This document shows positions 11,608 through 22,790 of a DNA stretch of 64,000 nt, piece after piece; position 1 is the stretch's first letter; every line of letters begins with the position of its first letter. This DNA is from Heterohyrax brucei (taxonomy: Eukaryota > Chordata > Mammalia > Hyracoidea > Procaviidae): contig CM053146.1 in assembly GCA_028571685.1 (NCBI GenBank), positions 22,789,431 through 22,853,430 of the forward strand, written 5' to 3'. The notes under the pieces were generated by a model. The model had not been told where the DNA came from, ran no database searches, and saw only the letters and a list, made by a program, of their open reading frames with translations. Made by a program: the position numbers and the translations under genes.

Positions 11608-12084
11608 TTATTCCATCCACTGGTTATTTATTTAACAAACAGGCTGTGGATTGGTGAGGTCCTTAGGCACCCATAGTATGCCTGGCTCCAAGAAGCAGAG
11701 GCAAGTGAGCCTCTCGTCTCAGCCCTCCAGAATACCCACAGTAGAGCTTTGCTCACAGGATAACCCACCCATGTGCAGAAACAGGACTGACTTCTGGCTT
11801 TCCAGGGTCCTCTTTTGATACTCCCTTTTAGGACAAGCCCAAAAGGTGGTTTAGATTGGAAAGAAGAAGAAAAAACTTTTCAAATAAAGTTAAGGTGGGC
11901 TCATTGGGTACACCTTTAGAATCCCTCAGAAGGGAGCCCTTAAGTAATCATAAGAACCAGAAAACAAAATCAAACCAGTTACTGTTGAACAGACTTCAAC
12001 TCACAGTCAAGAACAGCTACTATTTCTTCATCATGAAACACACGCCCAACACTGCTAGCACATGACTGCTTTCAATCATCGCAC
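11608..12084. other. Unassigned, apparently single-copy
   Basis: No recognisable repeat or gene. Confidence 0.45.
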
Positions 12085-12225
12085 AACAATTCTCATAGGT
12101 GGGTACACTTTTACAGAGGAGAAAATTGAGTCACAGACAAGCGAAACAATTTGCCAATTGAGATGGAACCTGCACATGGTAGACCTGAATTCTGAATTTG
12201 GACTCCACCCAGCCCTTTGCAAGCC
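12085..12225 (-). repeat. MIR SINE fragment, antisense
   Basis: 'acttttacagaggagaaaat', 'gagtcacagacaagcgaa' and 'acaatttgccaattgaga' follow the antisense MIR pattern of a 'ttacagatgaggaaactgag' block then a 'taagtaacttgcccaag' block. Confidence 0.6.
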
Positions 12226-13085
12226 ACTGCAGGGTCCTCTGAGCTGCCTTCTCAGATATTCTTTGGAAGTTGTTACCAATACCTTGTGGTTTAGCATTTC
12301 ATTCCACTCTCATTTTTTCTACTCAGATGTGCTCAGTTTTGCTCCCGAAGCCAGCTGAAGTCATCTCAGGGAAAGGGACCACAGCTTATGTTTGTCTCAT
12401 GTCTGCTTTCAGAGCCCAGCATATATATCCTCAAACGCACCCAACAGATTCACCAAGGCAGACAAGTTTCATGCAGAGCGTGGTCTCTCAAAATTATGAT
12501 TGTCCCACTGGAACTCCCAGGATCCCACAAAGTCACTTGTCCCCCTTTCATTGGAATCACACCTAATGAAGAGATCCATCTCATCTCTTCCTCCATCTCC
12601 CTCCAGTGGCAACCTAGTTAGGTTCTTTTACAATTAACTGTTTGTAATTAGAGAGGAATAAATCCCATGTGTCATTTTTAAACCTCACCCATTAAACAAC
12701 GATGTCCAATTTTGAAATCCCTCTTTAGACAAGGAGAAATGGTACATGTGTGGGACAAGAATTCTCCAGATATGCCAACCTAAATTTAATTATGCAAGGG
12801 GAGCAGGGATTTACTTCATTCTTCCTAGAAGTGCTGTAATTCAAACTGAATTAGGGACTGTGCTGGCTGACACCATTATTCAAAGATCACGAGCCCAGCC
12901 CTGAGATCCTCACAAGCAGAGCCATCATTGGGACCATTCTGTCTTACAACCTTCTTCCAGAAGCACCATTTATTCAACTTCTTTCTTTCTTTTCATAAGT
13001 TTTCAAAAGTATGCTATTTGAGCATTCAGTTCAAAGCAGTATACAGCCCTTCAGATGTTTTGTCTGACAACAGTTCACCCAGTGC
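12226..13085. other. Unassigned, apparently single-copy
   Basis: No recognisable repeat or gene. Two frames of 98 codons (12062-12358 and 12270-12566) overlap and lack domains. Confidence 0.45.
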
Positions 13086-13099
13086 TTATGATAGACCAG

Positions 13100-13257
13100 A
13101 GCCCTAGTGGCATAGGAGTTAACTGCTCCACTGCTAGTCTAAATATCAACAGTCTGAATCTGTCAACTGCTTTCTGGAAACCCTATGGGGAAGTTCTTCT
13201 CTGTCCTACAGGGTTGCTGAGTGAGAATGGACTGGATGCAATGGGTTTGGTTTTGGA
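13100..13257 (+). mobile_element. AfroSINE, sense, with target duplication
   Basis: It runs from the tRNA-like head (agccctagtggcatagga) through 'ggaaaccctatggggaagtt' to the 'gcaatgggtttggttttgg' tail. The duplication ttatgatagaccag (13086-13099) / ttatgacagaccag (13258-13271) matches at 13 of 14 bases. Confidence 0.9.
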
Positions 13258-13301
13258 TTATGACAGACCAGGTGCTTCATATACAGCAAGTGGTAGGCAT
13301 C

Positions 13302-13576
13302 TGGCATGGATTGAACTGTGTTCCCCCAAAATGTCTAGCCATTTGGCTGAACTATCATTCCCAATATTTTGTGGTTTTCCTATGCTATGAATCCTAATCT
13401 CTGCCTGTGCCTAATAGATCAGATCATGTTAAAGGGGATTAGAGTGAGACTGTAAAACCGTTCCTAAGATCACCTCCCTGCTCCAATGTAAACAATTTCC
13501 CTGGAGTGCGGCTGCCACCATCCTTTATCCTTTCATCCTATAAGAGATAAAAAGAAAGGGAAGCAAACAGAGTTGG
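13302..13576 (+). mobile_element. Older MaLR-like LTR, left part (interrupted)
   Basis: It starts tggcatggattgaactgtgt and follows the same block order as the complete LTR at 62939-63465 (here called type A), up to '...gggaagcaaacagagttgg'. It is split by the provirus at 13577-15527 and resumes at 15533. Confidence 0.8.
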
Positions 13577-14035
13577 TCTCATGGATTGCATTGTGTCCTC
13601 CCCAAAATGTGTGTATTGATTTGACTCAGCTGTGAGTCCCAATATGGTGCAACTCGTCCCATGTGTTGTGAATCCTGCCTCTGTGATGTTGACAAGGGAT
13701 AATGGACAGCACTTGTGTTGATGAGGCAGCGCTCAAGTTACCAGCTTGTGGAATATAAGGGAGGGAAGTGAGCAGAGTAAGTTGGGAACCTCATGCCACC
13801 AAGAAGGCAGCACAGATAGGAGAGCACATCCTTGGGACCTGAGGTTCCAGTGCCAAGATACTGTCATGGAATTTGGACTCAGCCTATTGGACTGTGATAA
13901 TTTCTCTTATTGGATGGACTTGTAACTTGTAAATGGATTTGTGGCTTACTGGACTGTGACAATAAAGTTTCCCTTCATGAAACTGGAAATCCACTTGCAG
14001 TGTCTCTATTAAAGTAGCACTAGCTAACTAAAACA
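13577..14035 (+). mobile_element. 5' LTR of MaLR-like provirus (type B)
   Basis: Its block order matches the LTR at 57062-57536: 'gtgagtcccaatatggtgca', 'cccatgtgttgtgaatcctg', 'ggatataagg'-like TATA region at about 13750, and repeated 'ctgtgataatttctcttatt' blocks. It ends at ctaactaaaaca. The first two bases read TC rather than TG. It is preceded by the duplication gttgg (13572-13576). Confidence 0.8.
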
Positions 14036-15068
14036 GAATTTGTTACTGAGGGAGTGGAGAGCTGCTCTAACAAATATCTAAAAGGTGGAAGCAATTTTAA
14101 AACTGTGAATGTATGGAAGACTCAGAAGGAACCAAGGAGAACTGTTGACACCAATAAGGGTACAGATGGTGAGAAACGAGCAGCAGAGGACCAGTGGCAG
14201 CAGCAATGGCAGCAACAGAGCCAGTATAGTATGAGACAGTGCTGGAACTGACCATGGAGCAAGAGAGCTGTGTGCCTGTGCATAGAGGTTTCCTGGCAGA
14301 GAGTGTTGTCTCTGGGCACTTCAATCAGTGGAGCTAGACTTGCTGACAGATGGAGTGAGGAAGCTGAGTGTCTGTGTGCGGGAGCCTTCCTGGCAGAGTG
14401 AGGTGACTCTGGACACTTAAATTGGTGGAGGCACAGAGCTTTGGAACACCTGCCCCAGCAGGGAAGATATGGGCCTGCGGCCCAGGCCATGAAGCCATAG
14501 GAAGCAGAAGATAAAGAGAAAAAGAGCAAGAGAAGCTGATCTACCTCAGTCTCAAAAGGTATGGCTATGACGTCAGGAGTTTGAAAGGATGGAGCCATGG
14601 TTTCCTGTATTTTTTAGGGTGGAATTGTCACTCAGTTGGGCTTAGGGTGCATCTAAAGCCAAAGGGGCAGAGTTGCTGACCAAATGGGCCTAGAAGGCAG
14701 AGTTGTAGCACAGGGCCAGGGTCTCCATTCAGATCCAGATCTCAGAGAACGGAGGATTGTTTTCAAAGCTTTGAGGACTAATGTAATGTGTTTTGCTGAC
14801 TTGTTTGTCCCTGTTCTGCCTTTATTCTCCCCGTTGTAATGGAAATGTCTAGCTTGTGCCTGTCTGTTTTCCTATTGTACTTTGGAAGCAGATAACTTGC
14901 ACTCTTGACTTCACAGGTGTGGAGAAGTCTTTGTATTTTGGAATTGGAACTTATTTAAGACTTTTGATATCATATGGGAGGAACATGTTTTTGCTATGAC
15001 TTTTGCTATGATAGGATGAATGCATTTCATGTTTCAAAGAAGTGATTTTGGGGGGCCAAGGGGTAAAA
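14036..15068 (+). mobile_element. MaLR-like internal region, non-coding
   Basis: It begins gaatttgttactgagggagt, then 'gctctaacaaatatctaaaa', the typical start of MaLR internal DNA. It contains no gag-, pol- or env-like frame, in keeping with the non-autonomous MaLR family. A polypurine tract (about 15047-15068, ttggggggccaaggggtaaa) lies directly before the 3' LTR. A 158-codon minus-strand frame at 14122-14598 has no domain. Confidence 0.75.
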
Positions 15069-15527
15069 TGTCATGGATTGAACTGTGTCCCTCCAAAAAT
15101 GTGTGTACCCATTTAGCTGGGTCATGATTCCCAATAGTTTGTTATTGTCCTCCATTTTGTGATTTTCCTGTGCTATAAAGGGCGTTTCCCTGGATTGTGG
15201 CTTGTACTACCCTTTATGTTTTTATTTTACAAGAGATGAAAGGGAAGCAAGCAGAGAATTGGAAACTTCATGTCATCAAGAAAACAGCACAGGGAGTAGA
15301 GAGCATCCTTGAGACTTGACGTGCTTGCACCAAGATGCTCCCTGAAGAAAGACTGATGCAATACAAGGGCCTTCCTGTAGAGCTGACAAAGAGGAAAAGC
15401 CTCTCCCTCAGGCAGACATACTGAATTTGGACTTGCAGCCTACTGGATTGTGTAAGAATAAAATATTCTTTGCTAAAACCATCAACTTGTGGTATTTCTG
15501 TCAGAGAAGTGCTAACCGACTGAAACA
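15069..15527 (+). mobile_element. 3' LTR of MaLR-like provirus (type A)
   Basis: It starts tgtcatggattgaactgtgt and ends accgactgaaaca, followed by gttgg (15528-15532), the same 5 bp that precedes the 5' LTR. Its block order matches the type A LTR at 62939-63465, not the 5' LTR at 13577. AATAAA lies at about 15459. See findings on the mismatch. Confidence 0.8.
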
Positions 15528-15612
15528 GTTGGGAACTTCATAACATCAAGAAAGCAGCAGCAAGAGTAGAGCATATCCTTCAGACCTGAGGTTCCTTGTG
15601 CAAAGATGCTTC
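15485..15612 (+). repeat. Source copy of a 128-bp local duplication
   Basis: This covers the end of the type A 3' LTR, the gttgg duplication and the start of the resumed older LTR. It is repeated at 16269-16396. Confidence 0.9.
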
Positions 15613-15776
15613 GTGACAAAACACTGATGCAAAACAAGGACTTTTCTCTAGAGCTGACAGAGGGAAGGCCTTCCCATGGGGTGGACATCTGGACTGTGTA
15701 AGAATAAACTCATGTTTATGAAAACTATCCACTTGTGGTATCTCTGTTAGAGCAGCATGAGCTGACTACTTAAACA
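15533..15776 (+). mobile_element. Older MaLR-like LTR, right part
   Basis: This resumes the LTR broken at 13576 with 'gaacttcataacatcaagaa' and runs to 'ctgactacttaaaca', with an AATAAA at about 15711. The junction is seamless once the provirus and one gttgg copy are removed. Confidence 0.8.
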
Positions 15777-15784
15777 AGAGAATC

Positions 15785-15895
15785 AAGGCTATGAGAAGTT
15801 AAAGAACTTGCCAGTGCTAAAAAGTAGATCCAGAATCTAAATTTAGCAGACTTCACCTCCAGAGTCTATTCTCTTAACCATTTCACCTTACTGGT
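15785..15895 (-). repeat. MIR SINE fragment, antisense
   Basis: 'gagaagttaaagaacttgcc', 'gatccagaatctaaattta' and 'ttctcttaaccatttcacc' match the antisense MIR core and head. Confidence 0.55.
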
Positions 15896-16268
15896 GTTTT
15901 GAAATTGCTTTGCTGAAACTTATTACTTGGCATCACAGGCAGTCTAACTCTAGTCAACAGGGAGTTTTGGACTGTCTCTATACATACTGCATTAGCACAA
16001 AGCCTTTGGCAGTTGAGGTGAAGTACAGAGCTAAGCGCAATAGAAGTTCTAAGTCTTCTCATGTGACAAGAGAATTTTCTGGCTAGGAATGACGAAAGCC
16101 ACTCCTCCCAGCTCAGGGGTGAAATGTTGTAATGTCAGACAGGCCTAGTAAATAAGCAAGTCAGCATCTTCCAGGAACTCAGTGTCCTCAGATGGTTTTG
16201 TGAAATCTATTTGACTGTGTCCTTCACTTTTCTTGTTGAAATCTGACCTTCCTTAACCCTTGCCAAAT
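15896..16268. other. Unassigned, apparently single-copy
   Basis: No recognisable repeat or gene. Confidence 0.4.
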
Positions 16269-16396
16269 ACTTGTGGTATTTCTGTCAGAGAAGTGCTAGC
16301 CGACTAAAACAGTTGGGAACTTCATAACATCAAGAAAGCAGCAGCAAGAATAGAGCATATCCTTCAGACCTGAGGTTCCTTGTGCAAAGATGCTTC
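16269..16396 (+). repeat. Duplicate of 15485-15612
   Basis: It has the same length with no gaps and three substitutions in 128 bases, lying 784 bp downstream of the source in the same orientation. It has no A-tail and no flanking target duplication that I can see, so it is not a retroelement insertion. Confidence 0.9.
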
Positions 16397-16873
16397 CAGT
16401 CAGTTTTATTGAGGCTTTGGATCAATCAAAGGAAAACTGTGGTTTTTGCATACCAGCTGTGCAGGGACAGGACCCAGCCACATATCATTCACAGAGCAAC
16501 AGGTCCCAAACACAGCCTACCTCTTTGGTGGGGCTGTCTGCACAGATCATCCACATTTGTGGATAATCCTGGTGACTCCTTCACTGGGAATACCACAAAG
16601 ATCGCATGTCTGATTAGACTCAGTGTCTCACCCAAGGCCTCTGCTTACAGTGGGGGAATTGTGTCCTTCACAGGGGCATCTTATCAGGTGGCAAGAGGGA
16701 CCTGAGCCTCTGCTCACACTTGAATCTGGACAAAGAAATAGGCAGCTCTTCTAATTGACACAAAGACACTGGATGGGATAATAGTGGCCTCTTCATGGTT
16801 CCCAGGCTTTAGGGTCTCCAGGAACACAACCAACTGGACATTCCACTTCTTTCTTTTCCACATAGAATATTCC
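16397..16873. other. Unassigned, apparently single-copy
   Basis: No recognisable repeat. The 107-codon frame at 16382-16705 begins inside the 128-bp duplicate, so its start is an accident. Confidence 0.45.
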
Positions 16874-17036
16874 ACCAGTTGCTGTTGAGTCAGTTCTGGC
16901 TCATGGAGACTCCATGTGTGTCAGAGTAGAACTCTTCTGTAGGATTTTCAGTGATTGAGTTTTTGGAAATACATCACCTGGACTTTCTTCCTAGGTGGCA
17001 TTGGTGGACTTGACCAGCCAGCCTTTCATTTGCACC
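16874..17036 (-). mobile_element. AfroSINE variant, antisense
   Basis: 'gttgctgttgagtcagttct', 'gactccatgtgtgtcagagt' and 'ctttcttcctaggtggcatt' follow the second AfroSINE variant seen at 28521 and 10135. Confidence 0.75.
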
Positions 17037-18179
17037 ATATTCCTTTTTTCTGGGCATCCAAGCCTATCTCCACTCATATTTTCTGTGTCCAACTATTTCA
17101 TCATTTTTCTCCCTTACCACCTTTCTGGGTTTCACTTCTCCATAGATGATAAGTCCTCAAAAAATCCAGATCTTAGAATGAGTGTAGAAAGGGCTTGGTG
17201 TTGAGAAAATCCTTTCTTCTAATATAGAAAAAGACAGTCACAAATCTATGAAGTCTCCAAATAGGCCTAAACTGTGTACAGATACAGAGAAAGGGAATGG
17301 CAAAAAGGTGTGCTACCAAAGGATGATGAAAGCAGGAACTGAGTCTCATCCTCACCCTCCCTTGATATTATAATCCTCCTTCGATGGATCTGTGCGCACA
17401 GCTGACCTACAAGCATCCAACCAAAGGAAGTATGTTGGTACACAGCAGGAGGGGCATTAAGGGTACCAAGTAAATTTGGAGGACCAATTGTTGGCAGAGC
17501 TAGGATTAGTGTTCTAGGGTATCTTTTCTCTGCAGTAACGAACATCTCACTCCTGCCTTCCTAGTGAAGGAAATGACATTTAATTAGTATAAAGCTGATT
17601 GGATTTCCTGCCAAAGAATGTACATTAAAAATGTGGCTGGACAAGTCCTCAGACAAAGATTGAACTGCTACACAAGCCATAAGATGATACTAGTAAAGAA
17701 TGTACTTCTTGGCTTGGCCACATACAGGAGACTGAGTGGGCAGCTCCTGCTAGTAAGACGAGGGGAGATGACAGAGGGGAACAGGAACTGGTTAAATGAA
17801 CACAAGAAATAAGGGTTGGAGGGGAGGAGTGTGCTGCCACAATGCGGACACCATGGCTATGTCACATAGCACAGTCTTTGTAAGCTTTTGTATGAGAAAC
17901 CGACTCTTGTGGTAAACTTCTTCTTAAACACAATGAAAAAATAAATAAATGTTTATAATTTTTTAAAATGTGGTTGGGATCCCAGAGTGGTCTGGGATAC
18001 TTTGGTGTGGTTTGCTGCACAAGGGGAGCAGCCAGAAGTTGGGAAAAGGCAGCAAGATGAGTCCAGTGAGCTGCAGGCTCCATGTCTCTTCATGTGAATG
18101 CTTTCTTTGGTCATGCATTCATTCAAATCCCATCTACTTCTGCAACATACTTGTGGCACCTTAAAGCATATCTAATATT
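17037..18179. other. Unassigned stretch
   Basis: No confident repeat or gene. The aaaaaataaataaatg block at about 17936-17950 looks like the end of an old retrocopy or L1 but cannot be named. Confidence 0.4.
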
Positions 18180-18455
18180 GAATGTTAAGGTAAAGCAAAC
18201 ACAATGCAGCCACTTTAGGAAACTGTCTGAACCTTTCTGTCCAATGAACAGGTACACCTGTGTTTGACAGGGCAACTTCACTCCTAAATGTTTACTGGGA
18301 AGAAGCAAGCCCTCGTGTTCCCACAGAGGACTCAAGAAGAATGCTTGTAGTAGGTTATTCATAATACCAAAAAATAGAAACAGTCTAGGTGTCTATCAAT
18401 GAAGAATGAACAATCTAGGATACATTCATACGATTAATTGCTATTCAGTAACAAG
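18180..18455 (+). mobile_element. Old L1 (ORF2 C-terminus), interrupted
   Basis: 'ttcactcctaaatgtttact' followed by 'tattcataataccaaaaaat' and 'gctattcagtaa' is the usual end of L1 ORF2 and start of the 3' UTR. It resumes at 21349 after the RTE. Confidence 0.7.
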
Positions 18456-20134
18456 TTCTTGTTATTTGGTGCCATCACATTGGTTCCAGTTCATAGCAAT
18501 TCTAAGTACAACAGGACAAAACACTGCTCATTCCTGTGTTCTACTCATAGCATTATGCTTGTGTCCATTGTTGAAGCCATTGTGTCAATCCATTTCATAG
18601 AAGATCTTCCTCTTTGCTGAACCTGTCTTTTACTAAGCATGATAAGCATGATGTGCTTCACCAGGAAATGGTCTCTTCTCATAACTGTGCCCAAAATACA
18701 CGGGACAAAGTTTCATTGCTTCTAAGGAGCATTCTGGCTGTAATTTTTCCAGGACACACTTGTTAGTTCTTCTGGCAGTCCATGGTATGTTAAATATTCT
18801 TCACCAACACCATAACTCAAAGGGCTTATTGTACATCAGTCTTCTTGACCAACCATTGCCTTCATATGAGATGACTGAAAACACCATGGCTTGGATCAGA
18901 CTTACTTCGTCCTCAGAGTGACATCTTTCTTTTTCACCATTTTAAGGAGATGTTAGCAGCAGATTTGCCCAATGCAATGTGTTTGATTTCTCGACTGCTG
19001 TTTTTATGGGCATTGACTGTGGACTCAAGTAAAATGAAAATTCTTGACAACTTCAATCTTTTCTCCATTTATCATGATATTCCTTATTGGTCTGGCTGCG
19101 AGGATTTCTGTTCTTTATATTGAGAACATAATCCATTCTGAAGACTACATGCAGTCTTTGATCTCCATCAATAAGTGCTCCAAGTTCTCTTTACTCTTGG
19201 CAAGAGCCACAAACAAGTTGTGTCATCTGTCTGTTGAAAGTTGTTAACGAGCCCTCCAATTCTGATGGCACATTCTTCTTCATATAGCCCAGCTTCTCAT
19301 ATTATTTGCTCAGGATACGGATTGAATAAGAATAGTGAAAGGATTTAACCCTGAAACATACTTTCCTTGACTTTAAACCATGTAGTATCCTCTTGTTCTG
19401 TTCTAAAAACTGCTTATTGGACTATGTACAGGTTCCTTATAAGCACAACTAAGTGTTCTAAAATTTCTTTGCAATGTTAGCCACAAGTTATTAAGATCTA
19501 CACAGTCTATGGTCTTTGTATAGTCAAAATAAACACCTTTCTTGTGGTCTCTGCCTGCAGTCAACATCCATCTTATATCAGCAATGGCATCCTTGTTCAA
19601 TGTTCTTTTCTAAATCCAGATTGAATTTCTGGAAGTTTTCTGTCAATGCACTGTTGCAACTGCTTTTAAATAATCTTTAGCAAGATTTTACTTGTATGTG
19701 ATATTAATATTGTTCAGTAATTTCCACATTATGTTGGGCCATCTTTCTTTTGAATGGGCATAAAATACGGATTTCTTCCAGTTGGTTGACAAGGTAACTG
19801 TCTTCAAATTCTTTGGCAAGAGAGTAAGTGTCTCCAGCCCTGTATCTATTTGTTGCATCATCTCAATTGATATTCTGTCAATTCCTGGTGTTTTGTTTTT
19901 GTACTGAAGCTTAGACTTCTTCCTTCAGTATCGTGAGTTCACTATCATATACTACCTTCAGAAGTGTTTGAACATGAGTAGGTCCTTTTGGTTACAATAA
20001 TTCTGTGTATTCCTTCCATCTTTTTTTCCAAAGCTTCCTACACCATTCAGTATTTTCCCACACCGGATCCTTCAGTATTACAACTTGCTGCTTGTGTTTT
20101 TTTCTTTAATTTTTAAGTTTTAGCAATGTTGAGC
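18456..20134 (-). mobile_element. RTE LINE, 3' part of a 5'-inverted copy
   Basis: On the minus strand this is the RTE reverse transcriptase and C-terminal region down to the 3' end at about 18456 (ttcttgttatttggtgcc in plus orientation). Recognisable plus-strand blocks include 'tattgagaacataatccatt' and 'cacagtctatggtctttgta'. The frame is broken many times, so no protein is made. It meets the inverted 5' part at 20134/20135. Confidence 0.9.
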
Positions 20135-21337
20135 TGGCACGCAAAATCGGACTGGAGAAGATCTTGTTCCTCAAAGTAGAGTTGACCATAATGACATGGA
20201 TGCAGTAAAGCTTTCAGGACATTCATTTGCTGATGTGGCAGGACTCAAAATGAGAAGAAACAGGTGAAAACTTCTATTAATTACTAAAACATGGAATTAT
20301 GAAGTATGAATCTCAGAAAATTGGAAGTTGCCAAAAATGAAATTGAATGCCTAAAGATTGACATCCTAGGCATTAGTGAAGTGAAATGGACTGTTATTGT
20401 CCATATTGAATCAGACCATGATATGGTCTACTATGATAAGAATGACAGGTTAAAGAGGAATAGCATCACATTTATTATCAAAAAGAACATTTTGATATCT
20501 ATTCTGAAGTACAACACTTTCAGTGATAGGAAAATATCTACATGTTTACAAGAAAGACTAACACCATTCTTCAAATTTATGCACCAACCTCTAAGATGAA
20601 AGATGAAGAAATTGAAGATTTTTATCAATTTCTAAAGTCTGAAATTGATCAATGCAATCAAAATACCTTGGTAATTTACTGGCAATTGGAATGTGAAAGT
20701 TGGACACAAAGAAGCAGCTTTGGTAACTTGAGAAATATGGCCTTGGTGATAAAATGATGCTGCAGATCACATGATAGAAATTTGCAAGACTTATTCATTG
20801 CAAATAGTTTTTTTCAACAACATGAGAAGTGAACATACACACAGACTTCACCAAATGGAATGTGGAAGAATCAAATCAGCTATCTCTGTGGAAAGACATG
20901 ATGAAGAAGCACAATATATTATCAGTCAAAGCAAGGCAAGTGGCCAACCACAGAACAGAACAGACCAGCTATTACCATTTGCAGGTTCACGTTGAAGCTG
21001 AAGAAAATTAAAGCAAGTACAAGAACCAAAATATGACTTTGAGTATATTTCACCTGAATTTAGAAATCATCTCAAGAATAGATTTGATATATTGAACACT
21101 AATGACTGAAAACCAAACTGTAGAAGGACATCATATATGAAGAAAGCAAAATAGCACTAAAAAGCAGGAAAGAAATCAAAGACCAAAACGATGTCAAAAG
21201 GGACTCTGAAACTTGTTCTTGAACGTAAAGTAGCTAAATTTAATGGGAAAATGATGACATAAAAGAACTGAACAGAAGATTTCAAAGGGCAGCTCAAGAA
21301 GACAAAGTAAAGTATTAAGATGACAGGAGCAAAGACC
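20135..21337 (+). mobile_element. RTE LINE, inverted 5' part (endonuclease)
   Basis: The plus strand reads the RTE 5' end and endonuclease. A frame at 20306-20599 begins MNLRKLEVAKNEIECLKIDI and continues ILGISEVKWT, the first endonuclease motifs. Later blocks (IYAPTSKMKDEEIEDFYQFL at 20542-20757) continue the domain. It ends near 21337 at about the point of the family where the 3' part begins. It is broken by stops and frameshifts. Confidence 0.9.
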
Positions 21338-21348
21338 TTAGTAATAAG

Positions 21349-21715
21349 AGGTAATACAACTCTGACACATACAACAGCATGGATGGATTCCACCGAAACT
21401 GTGCTGACAGAAGGCAGACACTGAAATGCAGGTACTTATGATTTCATTTACCTGAAGGTCAATAAGCTGCAAAACTAACCTATCATAACAGAAGTAGCAG
21501 TAATGATTTTCTTCATTTGGCTTGGGGAAGGGAGAAGTGGGAGACTGAATGAAGGGAGAATGAGAGAACTTTCTGGAATGGTGGAAATGTTCTTTCTCTT
21601 GATTTGGTGTGAGTTAGAGTGGTATCCAGCCAAGTGCCTTCGAGTCGGGTCAAATCTCATCAAGCTACACACTTAAGACAGGAGCATTTCACTGTGTATA
21701 AAATATTCCTAAAAT
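21349..21715 (+). mobile_element. Old L1 3' UTR, resumed
   Basis: 'acaacagcatggatggattc', 'ttatgatttcatttacctga', 'ctttctggaatggtggaaat' and 'gagcatttcactgtgtataa' follow the order of an old L1 3' end, ending at an A-rich tail near 21715. Confidence 0.75.
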
Positions 21716-21859
21716 AAAACAACAACAAAACCTCTGTGAATTGCTTTAAAAAACAGAGAAGCATTTGAAATGACGCCAACAGCAACCCAAAAAATGCATG
21801 TGTGTTTACACAAATACGTATATGGTATGCATGTATATGATCATAAATAAAAGGTCTTC

Positions 21860-22790
21860 CTATAAGGCTGTCCTATCTTTGTACTTGAATAAAATAAGTT
21901 GTGTAAGTGATACAGTTTTAACTGTTTTATTATTTGGAAGTATGTTTGATAGCATTGCATGTGGAAGAGAATTTTCAATAAATGGCCACGGCAGCAGCTT
22001 CCAAATGGGACCCAAAATAATCAGTTACCATAGCCCAATATCTTTCGCCATTGACAATCACAGGCTCTCCTCATTCATCTTGGAAAAAATAAGGGCCAGT
22101 TATTCTGCCAGACCAAAATCCATACCAAATGGTAAGTTTTCTTGGATGAAGTGGATGATCTGGCATCACATTGGATTCTCATGGCTCCAAATGCTATAGT
22201 TTTTTGTTAACAAAACCATTCATCCCAAAGTGGGCCTCATCACTGAAGATGATTTTTCAGCCAAAAGCAGCATCAACTTCCAATAGCTCCAGAACCCAGA
22301 CAGCAAGTATATGGACAGCACAATATATGGTCACTGGACTTCATTTCTTTGGTTAAAATAACTTTGTGAGGGTAAAGCTTCAAGTCCAGATGCAAAATCT
22401 GCCAAATTATGGTTGACAAAAGGCCTAGTTCCTGCACTTGGTGAGAAATTGATTGGGAAGAATACTTGTGTACACTCTGATGAACAACAGTCATATTTTC
22501 ATTAGAATGATCAGTTTGTTGTTGCACAGGGATTGTCAGATTGGCAGCACATGAGGTTGTCTCAATCTCTTTGATTAAACATCAAATTGTTCTTTCACTG
22601 AGATGATTATGTGCATCATATGTTTCATTTAATGCATGGAATGTTTGATGAATGGAACACTCATTTTGATAATAAGCTTTAATAATAATTTCTATGTATT
22701 CTGAAATTGTGTAGGTGCACAAGTAGTCTTTAGCAATAACAGACCAGAATAGTGCAGGATCAGGTGAGTGAGCATGCAAAAAGTTAGACT
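21860..22790 (-). pseudogene. Relic transposase, Tc1/mariner (IS630-like) type
   Basis: On the minus strand three separated blocks read as one transposase. An N-terminal helix-turn-helix lies at 22582-22779 (YYQNECSIHQTFHALNETYD, then HNHLSERTI). A linker follows at 22273-22527 (QELGLLSTIIWQILHLDLKL, then YPHKVILTKEMK). The start of the DDE domain is at about 22040-22257 (KIIFSDEAHF, GFVNKK, GFWSGRITGPYFF, VNGERYW). IIFSDE carries the first catalytic Asp. The second Asp and the final acidic residue are missing, since the coding match stops soon after VNGERYW, so the copy is internally deleted as well as interrupted by several stops and frame changes. The family is common in arthropods; I do not know it as a standard mammalian repeat. 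It is distinct from the mariner copies at 23454 and 30251. Confidence 0.75.

Noticed and set aside
14122-14598. 158-codon minus-strand frame as a retroviral protein
   Set aside because: It lies antisense to the MaLR internal region and shows no gag, pol or env signature.
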